DNA of 58,887 nucleotides from Acinetobacter sp. MB5 (GTDB taxonomy: Bacteria > Pseudomonadota > Gammaproteobacteria > Pseudomonadales > Moraxellaceae): contig NZ_POVU01000016.1 in assembly GCF_003261585.1 (NCBI RefSeq), positions 1-58,887 of the forward strand, given 5' to 3'. Positions 1 through 10,071 of the stretch are shown here, in pieces. Within the stretch, counting starts at the first letter, position 1; each line of letters starts with the position of its first letter. The notes beneath the pieces are model-generated. The model saw nothing but the letters and a program-made list of their open reading frames with translations. It was not told where the DNA came from and did not search any database. Both the position numbers and the translations under genes were made by a program.

Positions 1-216
1 ATCGTGTGCCGTCATCTGTTTCACAATTTCTTGGTCAGCCTGATCCGCACCACTCATCACTTGTAATGATTTAATTCGCACAGAGGGCGCTATACCTAAA
101 GGCTGATTTGCCACAAAAATTACATCAAGTAGGTAACGATCAGATGCTCTAAAAATAATTTCTCGCAAAATTTTAGGTAATGCATCGGCATCTACCCAAA
201 GTTTAAAATTTGTCAC
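1..216 (-). CDS. yaiI: UPF0178 (YaiI/YqxD) family protein, N-terminal fragment
   Basis: The first 72 codons of a leftward gene that runs off the left edge. Read from a GTG at 216, the protein begins [15 protein letters not shown] and contains VFVANQ-like and Asp-rich segments ([18 protein letters not shown]) typical of the YaiI/UPF0178 family, which has a PIN-like fold and no firm biochemical role. The nearest upstream ATG is out of frame and quickly stops, so GTG is the only reasonable start. The family is about 150 residues long, so roughly half is missing. It is divergent from the gene at 422. Confidence 0.8.
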   Translation of the reverse strand, partial: MTNFKLWVDADALPKILREIIFRASDRYLLDVIFVANQPLGIAPSVRIKSLQVMSGADQADQEIVKQMTAHD

Positions 217-421
217 AGTTGTCCATCAGTTCTTTAATTTGCCCGTAGTTTATCAAATTCTACATGACACTGCTGTGATGCTTTGACCTTTCGGTCAGCT
301 TTCTATTTTTTATACATCCTACTGTAAAAATTGTATGTAACTTATAAAAAATCTCAGCGATGACTTGAAAAATAACGTATTACCCTCGATAAATATAAAC
401 AGAACCACTGCAACTGTGCTT

Positions 422-1360
422 ATGAATATGCAAAATAATAGACCAGATACAATTACTGTTGATGACCAGAACTTTGGAAGTCATATTGAGCATTGGAGCT
501 TACTGACAGATGATCCGACACAAACTGTTCCTCGCTGGTTAGGTCAAGCACTTGATTCGCCGATCATGCCAATGGGCTTATGTGCAAACGAAGATGAAAT
601 GGATGCTGGTACTTGGCTGATTCAAGGCCCAAACCATGCAGCAATCCAGTTTTCCCAAGTGGTTGCCGTCGAAAATAACAAACCTAAATGTGTCAAAACT
701 GCATTTCCAATTTTTGAAAGCCCATATAAAACAACTGCAAAAATTGAGCGCATTATTTCGTGTAAATCCAATACACAGGCTGTTTTGCGTTTAAATATCG
801 GACACAATGCCACTGTGTATGCTTTTGACAATCTTTACAGCGTCAATCAAGGGCATTATGCAAAAGATCAAGATTATTGCGTGCAGTTGAATGCGTGGGC
901 GTATGAACTTGAACAGGTCAATGAGCATGAACAAATTATTGTAGATGACCCCGCTTCAATTAAACATCACCGTGCTTTAAATGATATTTTGGCTGAGCAT
1001 AACGGCATTGCACCAAGTAACATACAAGAACTTATTGATGCTTGGCAGCCAAAAACAGAAGATGACAAACTGCCTGTCACCGTAGATTTTTCTCAAATGG
1101 TTGCATATCTATATGGTGAAACCATAGGTCAAGAAGATGAAGCATGGTTCCAAGGTAAAATTGTTGGCAAAACACAAACCACATGCATGAACGAAAATTA
1201 CGTATTGTACGATGTGACTTTATTGCTTGAAGATAACGAAGAAGCGACGCTTATTCGTATTGCGAGTCGCAATCCAGACTATATGAATTTTGAGATTGGG
1301 CAATATATTCGAGGTAACATCTGGATTCAGGCGAATATTTATGCTAAAAGTAAAAAATAA
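422..1360 (+). CDS. hypothetical protein, 312 aa
   Basis: I do not recognise this protein. It is soluble and acidic, with no signal peptide or membrane segment. The frame is open from a TTG at 365, but the first ATG codons are at 422 and 428 (MNMQNNRPD), so I prefer 422; neither start has a good ribosome binding site. Three Trp-rich stretches are visible (HIEHWSLLTDD, RWLGQALDSP, DEAWFQGKIVG). The C-terminal third alternates hydrophobic and polar residues, as a beta-rich domain would. The gene stands alone between the divergent yaiI fragment and the convergent serC. Confidence 0.75.
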   Translation: MNMQNNRPDTITVDDQNFGSHIEHWSLLTDDPTQTVPRWLGQALDSPIMPMGLCANEDEMDAGTWLIQGPNHAAIQFSQVVAVENNKPKCVKTAFPIFESPYKTTAKIERIISCKSNTQAVLRLNIGHNATVYAFDNLYSVNQGHYAKDQDYCVQLNAWAYELEQVNEHEQIIVDDPASIKHHRALNDILAEHNGIAPSNIQELIDAWQPKTEDDKLPVTVDFSQMVAYLYGETIGQEDEAWFQGKIVGKTQTTCMNENYVLYDVTLLLEDNEEATLIRIASRNPDYMNFEIGQYIRGNIWIQANIYAKSKK

Positions 1361-1403
1361 TACTATATAGGGTATGGTCTAAAACAATTTGGACTACAGT
1401 CTT

Positions 1404-1541
1404 ATGAAAATTACACAACAACAGACCTCGAATATGCTGCCACACCATAGCCAACCAAGACTAAAAATTGATTTTGGTTCAGTCTGTTTTTTCTTTCTTG
1501 GTATGTTTTTGCTGGGTTTTTTTCTACACCAGATAACTTAA
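1404..1541 (+). CDS. possible small membrane protein, 45 aa
   Basis: A short open frame too small for routine ORF calling. It begins MKITQQQTSNM, has a basic stretch (QPRLK), then one strongly hydrophobic segment (residues about 26-41: VCFFFLGMFLLGFFL), and ends HQIT. The single-helix layout with positive charges before the helix fits a small inner-membrane protein. The ribosome binding site is weak (GGAC about 10 nt upstream) and there is no other support. It ends just before the serC terminator hairpin, which could serve both strands. Confidence 0.4.
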   Translation: MKITQQQTSNMLPHHSQPRLKIDFGSVCFFFLGMFLLGFFLHQIT

Positions 1542-1547
1542 ATATAA

Positions 1548-1575
1548 AAAAACCTCATCATTTGATGAGGTTTTT
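1548..1575. terminator. bidirectional rho-independent terminator
   Basis: A perfect hairpin AACCTCATCA-TT-TGATGAGGTT flanked by an A run on the left and a T run on the right. It lies 23 nt beyond the serC stop and 6 nt beyond the stop of the small ORF at 1404, so it can end transcription from both sides. Confidence 0.85.
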
Positions 1576-1597
1576 ATTTATTCACTGATCATTCAGA

Positions 1598-2677
1598 TTA
1601 GCCGTTACGTTTAGCAAAGTCGTCCATGAAGTTCACCAATGCCTGCACACCTTCAAATGGAACAGCATTGTAAATACTTGCACGCATACCACCCACAGAA
1701 CGGTGACCAGCCAAGTTCAATAAATGATTCGCTTCAGCTTCTTGCAAGAACAATTTATCTAAGTTACTGTCTGCCAATGTAAATGGTACGTTCATCAATG
1801 AACGATTCGCGACTGCAATCGGGTTATTGTAGAACTCGCTTGAGTCGATATAACCATATAACAATTCAGCTTTTTTCAGGTTAATTTGATGCATTGCAGG
1901 CACACCACCATGCTCAAGTAACCATTCAAATACCAAACCAGATAAATACCATGCATAAGTTGCAGGCGTATTCACCATTGACTCATTCTTCGCTTGTGCA
2001 GAATATTTCAACAAACTTGGAATTTCTGGTTTTGCTTGATCTAGTAAATCTTCACGAACAATCACTAATGTTAAACCAGCAGGCCCGATATTTTTTTGTG
2101 CACCTGCATAGATTAAACCAAACTTAGTCACATCAATTGGTGCAGACAAAATGCTTGAAGACAAGTCAGCAACTAAAGGCGCTTTAGTTTCTGGAATATG
2201 GTCAAACTGTAAACCACCAATCGTTTCATTTTCACAGTAATGCACATATGCTGCGTTGTCAGAGAACTGCCAAGTTTTAGAATCAGTGATTGCTGTTTTG
2301 CCATCAATTTGTGTGCCCGCTTCAATGACATTGACATTGCCATAACGCTGAGCTTCTTTGATGGCTTTTTCTGACCAGATGCCTGTATGGATATAATCAG
2401 CTTGGTTATTTTTACCCAAAAGATTCAACGGAATCGCTGAAAATTGTAATGTTGCACCGCCTTGTAAAAACAAGACTTTATAGTTTTCAGGAATATTCAT
2501 GAGTTTGCGTAAGTCAGCTTCCGCTTTTTCCGCAACCGCTACATAATCTTTACTACGGTGGCTCATTTCCATGATGGAAACGCCCTTACCATGCCAATCT
2601 AGTAGCTCGCTTTGAGCTTGTTCTAAAACAGCGGTTGGTAATGCTGCAGGGCCAGCACAGAAATTGTACGCGCGCAT
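1598..2677 (-). CDS. serC: phosphoserine aminotransferase
   Basis: Pyridoxal-phosphate enzyme of serine biosynthesis. It converts 3-phosphohydroxypyruvate and glutamate to phosphoserine, and also acts in pyridoxine synthesis. The N-terminus [14 protein letters not shown] and the PLP-lysine segment [13 protein letters not shown] are diagnostic, and [14 protein letters not shown] near the C-terminus is the conserved substrate-binding end. The frame extends upstream to an ATG at 2692, but the ATG at 2677 gives the usual 359 residues and is preceded by GGAAG at good spacing. It is a single gene with its own terminator at 1548-1575. The serine-handling gene glyA lies elsewhere in this window. Confidence 0.97.
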   Translation of the reverse strand: MRAYNFCAGPAALPTAVLEQAQSELLDWHGKGVSIMEMSHRSKDYVAVAEKAEADLRKLMNIPENYKVLFLQGGATLQFSAIPLNLLGKNNQADYIHTGIWSEKAIKEAQRYGNVNVIEAGTQIDGKTAITDSKTWQFSDNAAYVHYCENETIGGLQFDHIPETKAPLVADLSSSILSAPIDVTKFGLIYAGAQKNIGPAGLTLVIVREDLLDQAKPEIPSLLKYSAQAKNESMVNTPATYAWYLSGLVFEWLLEHGGVPAMHQINLKKAELLYGYIDSSEFYNNPIAVANRSLMNVPFTLADSNLDKLFLQEAEANHLLNLAGHRSVGGMRASIYNAVPFEGVQALVNFMDDFAKRNG

Positions 2678-2850
2678 GATTTCTTCCTTCATGAAGTAAA
2701 TACAATAAAATGTGATGGCATTTAACCACAGAATGCCAAATGATGCAGTAATTTCGTCAGTTAATATTTCTATTTAAAGCAAAAAGCCGCTTTAATTTTT
2801 CGATGTCTGATCACATAAATCTAGGCAAGTTTTCTATTTTTTAGATATAA

Positions 2851-2878
2851 AAAAGCCATACATGATTGTATGGCTTTT
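2851..2878 (-). terminator. terminator of tRNA-Asn
   Basis: A perfect 12-bp stem (AAAAGCCATACA / TGTATGGCTTTT) with a TGAT loop. It is followed on the minus strand by a T-rich tail and starts 9 nt past the CCA end of tRNA-Asn. Confidence 0.8.
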
Positions 2879-2886
2879 TAAAATCT

Positions 2887-2962
2887 TGGCTCTCCAACCT
2901 GGGCTCGAACCAGGGACCTGCGGATTAACAGTCCGTCGCTCTACCGACTGAGCTATTGGAGA
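2887..2962 (-). tRNA. tRNA-Asn (GTT)
   Basis: A 76-nt cloverleaf read on the minus strand. The acceptor stem TCTCCAA pairs with TTGGAGA, followed by G73 and an encoded CCA. The T arm contains GGTTCGAGCC. The anticodon loop in GGACTGTTAATCC gives anticodon GTT, hence asparagine. The D arm is AGCTCAGTCGGTAGAGC. Confidence 0.97.
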
Positions 2963-2973
2963 ATATGAGCAGG

Positions 2974-3002
2974 ATTTTAAGGGTGATATCCACTAAGGTC
3001 AA
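2974..3002 (-). promoter_or_regulatory. sigma-70 promoter of tRNA-Asn
   Basis: On the minus strand, TTGACC (-35, 2997-3002) and TAAAAT (-10, 2974-2979) are separated by exactly 17 nt. They are placed so that transcription would start a few bases before the tRNA 5' end at 2962. Confidence 0.75.
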
Positions 3003-3079
3003 GTCAGTTTCTACAGAAAATATTGTTAAATCAAACAACTGGCTTTTTAACACCCAATTTCAAGTTACCCAAGCATAAA

Positions 3080-3103
3080 AAAGGGTCGTATCGACCCTTT
3101 TTT
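3080..3103 (-). terminator. terminator of ppk1
   Basis: Hairpin AAAGGGTCG-TAT-CGACCCTTT immediately after the ppk1 stop codon, followed on the minus strand by a T run. Confidence 0.85.
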
Positions 3104-3104
3104 A

Positions 3105-5225
3105 TTAGCGGAATGATTCCAATAAGGTTTGTTGAGCATTATACAAAGGCTCACCTGCTGCTGGCTGGACACGTACCCATGTTCCATCACCTTGCAAAGC
3201 CCATGCTTGCTGGTTGTCCTGTAAGTAATTGAGCAACCCAGACTGGTAAATGCGTTTACGTAATACAGGATCTTCTATTGGGAAGCATGCTTCTACACGG
3301 TTAAACAAGTTACGGTTCATCCAGTCCGCACTTGAACAGTAAATTCGCGCATTACCTTGATTGGCAAAATAATAAACGCGCGTATGTTCAAGGAAACGCC
3401 CCACAATTGAACGTACTCGAATATTTTCCGACAAGCCTGGTAAACCTGGGCGTAAACAGCAGATTGAACGAATAATCAGATCAATTTGCACACCCGCTTG
3501 AGAAGCTTCATACAGTTTATTAATCAACTGAACTTCGGTTAAGGCATTCACTTTGATAATGATGCGCGCTTCTTTGCCTGCTTTGGCTGCGGCAATTTCA
3601 TCATCAATACAACTCACCAAGTGACTATGTAAGGTAAATGGCGCGTGCAATAGCTTTTTCAGCTTTGCCATTTTACCCATACCTGTCAATTCTTGGAAAA
3701 TACGATGCACATCTTCACACAGTTCTTTGTCAGTCGTGAGTAAACCGTAGTCCGTATAGATGCGGGCATTGCCTGCATGGTAATTCCCCGTTCCCAAGTG
3801 TGCATAACGCACAAGCTTGTTGTTTTCACGGCGTACCACCAGAATCATTTTGGCATGCGTTTTATATCCCACAATACCATACACAACCACTGCACCTGCT
3901 TCTTGCAAGACATTGGCTACTTCAATGTTTGACTCTTCATCGAAACGCGCACGGAGCTCAATGACTGCTGTTACTTCCTTACCATTACGTGCAGCTTCAG
4001 CTAAAACCTGAACAATCTCAGAACCAGCCCCACTTCGGTATAAAGTTTGTTTAATCGCCAATACTTGTGGATCACGTGCAGCTTCACGCAACAAAGAAAT
4101 GACTGGCGCAAATGATTCAAACGGATGATGCAACAAAATGTCTTGCTTACGCATAGCAGCAAAAACATTTTCCGACTTGGTCAATACTTTTGGAATAACA
4201 GGTGTAAACGCATCATATTTTAAATGAGGGCGTTTAAAGTTCGACAACAAACGCGCTAAATTGACAGGGCCTTCGACTTTATAAAGTTGATCTTCATCCA
4301 GTTCAAACTCATTGAGCAAATATTCATAAATCTGTCTTGGACAGTTCTCTGTCACTTCCAAGCGCACTGCACGACCAAAACGACGTGAGCTTAATTCGCC
4401 TTTGAGTGCTTTTGCTAAATCATCGACATCTTCATTGAGTGCCAAGTCTGCATTTCGAGTCACACGGAACTGATAGCACCCTGTCGCAGTCATACCAGGG
4501 AACAAATCAGACACATGCTCATGAATAATCGCCGATAGCATGACATGATGCTCTTTCCCATCGGTCAACTCATCAGGTAAACGAACAACGCGCGGTAAGG
4601 AACGTGGCGCAGGAACAACTGCTAAATCAATCTGACGACCAAAGGCATCTTTACCTTCTAGCGTCACAATAAAGTTAAGACTTTTGTTGACCAAACGCGG
4701 GAATGGATGTGCAGGATCAAGGCTAATCGGTGTCAGGACTGGTGCAACTTGTTCCTGAAAATATTTTTTTACCCAAGCCGTTTGTGCAGGTGTTAACTCA
4801 CCACGGCGCAAAAAGCAGATATCTTCCTCACGGAGTCGCGGCAAAATTTCATCATTTAAAATACGGTACTGACGTTCAATTGCAGCATGCGCCGTTTTTG
4901 AAATCTGATCTAAAACTTGCTTAGGTGTCAAACCATCTGGACTATGACTTTCATTACCCAATGTGGTTAATTGTTCCATGACCCCTGCAACACGAATTTC
5001 AAAAAACTCATCAAGGTTACGCGAAAAAATGAGTAAGAAGTTTAAACGTTCTAATAAAGGGTGCAATGGGTCTACAGCCTGTTCAAGCACCCGCAAATGA
5101 AAATCTAAAATTGATAATTCACGATTAATATATCGATCGTTATAAGCATAATCTGCGGCCGTCACAGTCTTAGTTGCTGTAGAGGTCGTCGCAGGAGATA
5201 CTTCGGTGTTCATATGTTGTTCCAT
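3105..5225 (-). CDS. ppk1: polyphosphate kinase 1
   Basis: Reversible synthesis of inorganic polyphosphate from ATP. The 706-residue length is close to the family norm (E. coli 688). N-terminal domain: [19 protein letters not shown] and [12 protein letters not shown]. Catalytic domains of phospholipase-D type follow: the autophosphorylated His is in [10 protein letters not shown], the second conserved His in [12 protein letters not shown], and the Arg/Asp-rich segment [11 protein letters not shown] lies between the N-terminal and catalytic parts. An in-frame ATG at 5213 is an equally possible start; neither has a strong Shine-Dalgarno. It is a single gene with its own terminator. The Pit phosphate transporter is encoded 10 kb away. 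Confidence 0.97.
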   Translation of the reverse strand: MEQHMNTEVSPATTSTATKTVTAADYAYNDRYINRELSILDFHLRVLEQAVDPLHPLLERLNFLLIFSRNLDEFFEIRVAGVMEQLTTLGNESHSPDGLTPKQVLDQISKTAHAAIERQYRILNDEILPRLREEDICFLRRGELTPAQTAWVKKYFQEQVAPVLTPISLDPAHPFPRLVNKSLNFIVTLEGKDAFGRQIDLAVVPAPRSLPRVVRLPDELTDGKEHHVMLSAIIHEHVSDLFPGMTATGCYQFRVTRNADLALNEDVDDLAKALKGELSSRRFGRAVRLEVTENCPRQIYEYLLNEFELDEDQLYKVEGPVNLARLLSNFKRPHLKYDAFTPVIPKVLTKSENVFAAMRKQDILLHHPFESFAPVISLLREAARDPQVLAIKQTLYRSGAGSEIVQVLAEAARNGKEVTAVIELRARFDEESNIEVANVLQEAGAVVVYGIVGYKTHAKMILVVRRENNKLVRYAHLGTGNYHAGNARIYTDYGLLTTDKELCEDVHRIFQELTGMGKMAKLKKLLHAPFTLHSHLVSCIDDEIAAAKAGKEARIIIKVNALTEVQLINKLYEASQAGVQIDLIIRSICCLRPGLPGLSENIRVRSIVGRFLEHTRVYYFANQGNARIYCSSADWMNRNLFNRVEACFPIEDPVLRKRIYQSGLLNYLQDNQQAWALQGDGTWVRVQPAAGEPLYNAQQTLLESFR

Positions 5226-5313
5226 ACGTGTTTTTTCATGTTATTTAAGCAGTATGCTGCATATTTATGACAATTTCATAAATTTTGAACATAAACTATG
5301 CAAATGAAAATGT

Positions 5314-5991
5314 CTATTCAGGAATTTGGCTATAACGAATATATTTGGCAATGAAACGTTTACGGTATCTGAATTTTTCATCTTGAGGATGGTCTTGATA
5401 ATAACGCGGATTTGGTAATAACGCAGCCAAGAAAATCGCCTGTTCTCGGGTCAGAGTTTTACTGCTTTTATGAAAATAATGACGAGAAGCCGCTTCAACA
5501 CCATAAATATTTGCGCCAAGTTCAACCGAGTTCATGTAGACCTCTAAAATCCGCTCTTTAGACCACATACGCTCCATCATAAAAGTGGCAATGGCTTCTT
5601 GCCCTTTACGTAAGAAAGAACGCTGATTGAACAGAAATAAGTTTTTAGCCAGTTGCTGGGAAATTGTTGATCCACCTGCCACAATTTCATCGGCTTTTTC
5701 ATTACGTTCCAATGCAACTTGCATACCTTCGAAGTCAAAGCCATGATGATGTAAAAATTTACCATCTTCAGCCGCGACCACCGCATGCTTAAATTGATTG
5801 CTGATTTGGTCGTAATCACGCCATTTATGCTGCAAGGTTTCATCGGGATATTGCCATGCATCAATCCGCATAAACATGCTTCTTTCAACAGGATGCGTTC
5901 GCCACCAGAATAAACTCGCAAAGATCCAAAGTTGTACAATCATAAACAAAGTCATAAAAATCATTAAAATACGCATGAACAATGTTTTCAT
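5314..5991 (-). CDS. mtgA: monofunctional peptidoglycan glycosyltransferase
   Basis: Polymerises lipid II into glycan strands at the outer face of the inner membrane (family GT51). One N-terminal transmembrane helix (about residues 6-25) is followed by the GT51 motifs in order: [12 protein letters not shown] with the catalytic Glu, [21 protein letters not shown], and [14 protein letters not shown]. There is no transpeptidase domain. At 225 residues it is slightly shorter than E. coli MtgA. The frame opens at a TTG at 6000, but the ATG at 5991 is preferred, with GGGAG upstream at slightly long spacing. It is divergent from the rhomboid gene at 6060. Confidence 0.95.
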   Translation of the reverse strand: MKTLFMRILMIFMTLFMIVQLWIFASLFWWRTHPVERSMFMRIDAWQYPDETLQHKWRDYDQISNQFKHAVVAAEDGKFLHHHGFDFEGMQVALERNEKADEIVAGGSTISQQLAKNLFLFNQRSFLRKGQEAIATFMMERMWSKERILEVYMNSVELGANIYGVEAASRHYFHKSSKTLTREQAIFLAALLPNPRYYQDHPQDEKFRYRKRFIAKYIRYSQIPE

Positions 5992-6059
5992 AATGTGCAA
6001 CTACTCCCGATCTTACCCAATATGTTAAGCTGAGTTTTTAAAAATCGACACAGCATATC

Positions 6060-6872
6060 ATGTCTGACACGCAACAACCCTCGTTTTATTCCAGCAAACT
6101 CGATGTCCAACTGTGGTGGGTCACAGCAACACTGATTGCGATTAATGTGGGATTGTATCTGTGGCAAATTGCAACGGGCGTTGATCCAAGTCAACCGAGT
6201 ATTGATGCTGCTTTAACGTGGGGGGCTGATTTTGCACCACTCAGTTTTTTAAGAGAGCCTGCTCGTCTATTTACCAGTATGTTTTTTCATTTTGGTTTTC
6301 TGCATTTGGCCCTCAACATGTGGGCACTATATATTTTTGGAAAACTGGCTGAGCAGATTTTTGGGCATTTCTACTTTTTAATTGTGTATCTGTGCTGCGG
6401 ACTGGCAGGTAACTTGCTCAGTAGTTGGGTCAACATTCATGACAGTTATCTGTATTTACAAACTGCCAATACCAGCTTACTGCCCAGTGTCAATGCAGGC
6501 GCATCTGGTGCAATTATGGGCTTAGGCAGTGCCTTAACCATTTTGTCTTTATTTCCAAGTTTACCTAATCTGCCCTTCATCTTAGTCAAACGCAGTTTAC
6601 TGTTGATTATGGGGCTAAATCTTACCTTAGGGATGCTGATTCCCAACATTAATAATGCTGCCCATTTAGGTGGTGCAATCTTGGGAATCATACAAGCATT
6701 GGTTTGGTATCGTTATCATCTAAAAAATCGCAACACCTTAGGAAGCTTACTCGGCTTGGGCATCGGTATTGCGATCTTGATTGCCAGCTATATGTACTGT
6801 CAGCATTTAATCCAAACAGGTCTAATTCCTTTATGGAACATCATTCTCAAACAATTTGATATGCCTGTTTAA
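6060..6872 (+). CDS. rhomboid family intramembrane serine protease
   Basis: About six to seven hydrophobic helices. The rhomboid signature is present: HFGFLHLALNMWALYIFG (the His/Asn helix), NAGASGAIMGLG (GxSG with the catalytic Ser, about residue 150), and NNAAHLGGAILG (catalytic His, about residue 202). It has a C-terminal extra helix region. Substrates are unknown. It is convergent with the ybbP-like gene: the two stop codons abut with no gap and no hairpin is seen between them, so transcripts may overlap. A second, shorter rhomboid is encoded at 13493. Confidence 0.9.
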   Translation: MSDTQQPSFYSSKLDVQLWWVTATLIAINVGLYLWQIATGVDPSQPSIDAALTWGADFAPLSFLREPARLFTSMFFHFGFLHLALNMWALYIFGKLAEQIFGHFYFLIVYLCCGLAGNLLSSWVNIHDSYLYLQTANTSLLPSVNAGASGAIMGLGSALTILSLFPSLPNLPFILVKRSLLLIMGLNLTLGMLIPNINNAAHLGGAILGIIQALVWYRYHLKNRNTLGSLLGLGIGIAILIASYMYCQHLIQTGLIPLWNIILKQFDMPV

Positions 6873-9341
6873 TCAGCTTTGTTCACGTAAACTTTTCAGT
6901 GGCGTAATCCGTGTTAAATAACTCAACCGATAACGCCCTACAACAGCGGATAAAGCGGCCATACCGATCGGAAGGCTCAGCCACAATCCAAAATGCAGTT
7001 GCATGCTAAGCTGTAATTTATGACTGGCTATGGCACTTATGACCTCAGCAAACAGACATGCAACCAGTCCCGAGAGTACTCCAATCATGGCAAATTCACG
7101 GGTAAGCATCGTCTTGATTTGTCCTTGAGAGCTACCAAAAGCACGCAATAATGCAACCTCTTTTTTACGTTCATCCATTAACAAATTCAGACAAGCCAAC
7201 AACACCAAAATGCCCGACACAGCCACCAAAATTGCAAGCAACGTCACGACTTGAACCATCACATTAATCAAGTGCTTAATCTGATCCAGAATCATCCCGA
7301 CATCAATAAAGACTGTGGTGTTATGTTGCTGTATCAATTGTAATAACTTGGCTTTATCTTGAGGTGGCACATAGAAACTCGACAAGTAACTGCCTGCATT
7401 TTCATCCAAGGTTTTTGGCGCAAAAATAAAGAAGAAATTGGGACTAAAACTTTGCCATTCTACCTGTCTTAAATTCACCACTTTGGTCTTTAACTCACCT
7501 TCAGCTAAAGCAAAAGTTAGCTGATCTCCAACTTTGATTCCTAAACTCTGTGCCGTTTTTTCTTCAACAGATACATCACCCGCATGTACCAACGGAGCAG
7601 CCCCTTGCGTAATCACATTATCGGCTGGGTAACGATTAGATTGGGTTAAATTCAATTCACGGCGTAAGCTGTTATTTTGAGAAATTTGTTCTGGAGTAAA
7701 TGCCTGTCCATTATGTGCAATTAAACGTCCACGTACATTCGGATATAATGGTGTACTTTGCCAACCATACGCGGCAAGCTGTTGCTCAAAGCTCGCTTTA
7801 TCCATTGGCGGCAAACCATAGATAAACTGATTCGGTGTATCTGCTGGCAACTCCTGCTGCCAACGGGAGAGCAAATCTGTCCGCAGTACAATCAGGACTG
7901 ACATTAAGCTCACCCCCAATGCCAATGCAGTCATTTGTAGAGCAGTCTGATACGGTACACGGACATACATAGCCAGATTGCTTTGACTGCTTTTTATCCC
8001 ACGCAATACCAGCCATAAAATGCCATACATCAATATACTCACCGCACAGACACTCAAAAGCACCCACAAAGTCAGTTGAATCGCATGAGTCAGCAAGACA
8101 CTAAACACAATCAGACTGCCCAAACCTGTAAAAAATGTCCAAATATAGACACGCCCAAATGTCGGTACTTGACGAATCACCTGAATCGGTGGAGTCTGCA
8201 ATAACTGATAAATATTGGGAAAAATAAAACCAAGCAAGACAATTGCACTGGTCAAAAAGCCAATCGGTAAAGGTTGTAAAATACTGCTCAGCAATTCAAT
8301 CTGAATATTCAGGCTCGGTACAAATTGCTGCATAAGCTGCAACAATCCCATGCCGAGCAATCCACCCAAGACACTTCCGATGCCTGAAGCAATCACCATC
8401 ACAATCAACAGTAGAATCGCAATCGCACCAATGATTTGTCGTTGACTTGCGCCCAAACAGCGTAGCAAGGCAATCTGATCTTGAGTCTGTTGTACATAGC
8501 GACGACTCGACAAAGCAATCGCGACTCCACACAACAAAATCGTTAATAAATTAGTGAGCTGTAAAAAGGTTTCCAGATTTTCAATCGGTTTTAACAGTCG
8601 GGTATTGCCCTGTTTGGCTGTTCTTAATTGAAGATTATTGTCGGCATTGGTTGCATTTGATTGTGAATCTGTGGCTTTGGGATTTTTCAGGTTAAACCAG
8701 TGTTGATAATCTACTACAGCTTGAGCTTGACCCGCCAGCAACAACCGATATTCGATACGACTCCCAACTTGAATTGCATGGGTACGCGCCACATCTTGCT
8801 GATGAATAATGACTGTTGGCGAAAATCCTGAAAAACCCATTTCCTGATTACTATCTTGTACAATTAACCCTGTAAATTTGAATTTTGCATCGGCAATAAA
8901 AACTGAATCACCCAATTTGACATGCAGCAAGTCTTGAGCACGCTGACTCAGCCAAACCTCTCCTGTTTTAATCTGCTTTGCTGCTGGACGAATATCCAAA
9001 CGACTCCGTAACGGAAATGCCTGATCAATCGCCTTAACAGTCACCATCACAAACTGGTCTTGTGTATGTGCCATACTGCTAAACACGGTCACTTGTGATT
9101 GCTGTAACTTGAGTTGCTCCGCCTGCCTCGCATAATCATTGGCAAGTGGTTTGGTATCAGTCACCACCAAATCTCCACCAATTAACTGTGCCGCTTGCAA
9201 TAAAATGGCTTGTTGAATCTGTCCATTGCTAAACTTAAGCGCAGTTGTCGCACAAATTGCCAAACTTAATGCAACAATCAGCAGCCATACGCCATGACTG
9301 CGAAAGCTTTGCTGTAACAGCGGTTTGATTAAATGATTCAT
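6873..9341 (-). CDS. ybbP: ABC transporter permease, YbbP-like (FtsX family)
   Basis: An 822-residue inner-membrane protein with one N-terminal helix, a large periplasmic domain (about residues 45-245), a FtsX-like block of three helices (about 255-380), a second helix group with another periplasmic region (about 400-690), and a C-terminal FtsX block containing LLACLNLLMDERKKEVALLRAFG. This duplicated layout is that of YbbP. The start ATG overlaps the stop of the upstream ATPase gene (ATGA), so the two are translationally coupled. With tesA divergent upstream it repeats the E. coli tesA/ybbA-ybbP arrangement. The transported substrate is not known; a role in releasing material from the outer leaflet is inferred only from family likeness. 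Confidence 0.92.
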   Translation of the reverse strand: MNHLIKPLLQQSFRSHGVWLLIVALSLAICATTALKFSNGQIQQAILLQAAQLIGGDLVVTDTKPLANDYARQAEQLKLQQSQVTVFSSMAHTQDQFVMVTVKAIDQAFPLRSRLDIRPAAKQIKTGEVWLSQRAQDLLHVKLGDSVFIADAKFKFTGLIVQDSNQEMGFSGFSPTVIIHQQDVARTHAIQVGSRIEYRLLLAGQAQAVVDYQHWFNLKNPKATDSQSNATNADNNLQLRTAKQGNTRLLKPIENLETFLQLTNLLTILLCGVAIALSSRRYVQQTQDQIALLRCLGASQRQIIGAIAILLLIVMVIASGIGSVLGGLLGMGLLQLMQQFVPSLNIQIELLSSILQPLPIGFLTSAIVLLGFIFPNIYQLLQTPPIQVIRQVPTFGRVYIWTFFTGLGSLIVFSVLLTHAIQLTLWVLLSVCAVSILMYGILWLVLRGIKSSQSNLAMYVRVPYQTALQMTALALGVSLMSVLIVLRTDLLSRWQQELPADTPNQFIYGLPPMDKASFEQQLAAYGWQSTPLYPNVRGRLIAHNGQAFTPEQISQNNSLRRELNLTQSNRYPADNVITQGAAPLVHAGDVSVEEKTAQSLGIKVGDQLTFALAEGELKTKVVNLRQVEWQSFSPNFFFIFAPKTLDENAGSYLSSFYVPPQDKAKLLQLIQQHNTTVFIDVGMILDQIKHLINVMVQVVTLLAILVAVSGILVLLACLNLLMDERKKEVALLRAFGSSQGQIKTMLTREFAMIGVLSGLVACLFAEVISAIASHKLQLSMQLHFGLWLSLPIGMAALSAVVGRYRLSYLTRITPLKSLREQS

Positions 9342-10033
9342 GCTGGCACCTGCTGCTCACTCAGCCGACCATCATGTAAAATAAAATGTCGCTGACATTG
9401 CGATGCCAAATCCATATCATGCGTAACCACAACCAAAGTCACGCCCATTTCCCGATTGAGCCGAAACAACAACTCCTCAACTTCATGTGCCGTATATTCA
9501 TCCAGATTGCCTGTTGGTTCATCGGCAAAGATGATTTTGGGTTCAGTGACCAGTGCCCGTGCAATCGCAACACGCTGTTGCTCCCCACCCGACAAAACCT
9601 GTGGCGTTTGTTCAATTTGCCGTTCCAAGCCAACTTGTTGTAGTAATTTTTTGGCTTTAATGACTGCCTGAGCATAATTAAAATTAGGCTGTAACCGTAA
9701 CGGCAACAATACATTTTCTAAAGCAGACAAATGATTGAGTAACTGGAAAGACTGAAAAACAAAGCCTGTATGCTGTAACCGTAAAGCTGCTCGTTGTTCT
9801 TCATTCAACTCATGCAAAGGTTCGCCACATAACCAAAGCTGTCCTGAACTCGCCTGATCTAATGTTGCCAATAGACCGAGCAATGTCGACTTGCCTGAAC
9901 CCGAACGCCCCGTAATAGCAACCTGTTCCCCTGCAAAAATTTCAAGCTGAATATCTTGTAAAATATGCATTGTTTTGTTTTGAAATTGAATTTGCTGAGC
10001 TAAATGCTGGGCGCGCAGAATCGGTTGTGGCAT
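9338..10033 (-). CDS. ybbA: ABC transporter ATP-binding protein, YbbA-like
   Basis: ATPase partner of the permease encoded directly downstream. Walker [11 protein letters not shown]-loop VFQSFQLL, signature [14 protein letters not shown], Walker [14 protein letters not shown] and switch His VVVTHD are all intact. The frame extends to 10114, but the extension overlaps the divergent tesA promoter and start. The ATG at 10033 (MPQPILRAQ) gives 231 residues, the normal size of LolD/MacB-type ATPases. Confidence 0.94.
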   Translation of the reverse strand: MPQPILRAQHLAQQIQFQNKTMHILQDIQLEIFAGEQVAITGRSGSGKSTLLGLLATLDQASSGQLWLCGEPLHELNEEQRAALRLQHTGFVFQSFQLLNHLSALENVLLPLRLQPNFNYAQAVIKAKKLLQQVGLERQIEQTPQVLSGGEQQRVAIARALVTEPKIIFADEPTGNLDEYTAHEVEELLFRLNREMGVTLVVVTHDMDLASQCQRHFILHDGRLSEQQVPA

Positions 10034-10071
10034 GATGCAAAACATCCATAAAAAATCATAGGACAAGCCAA

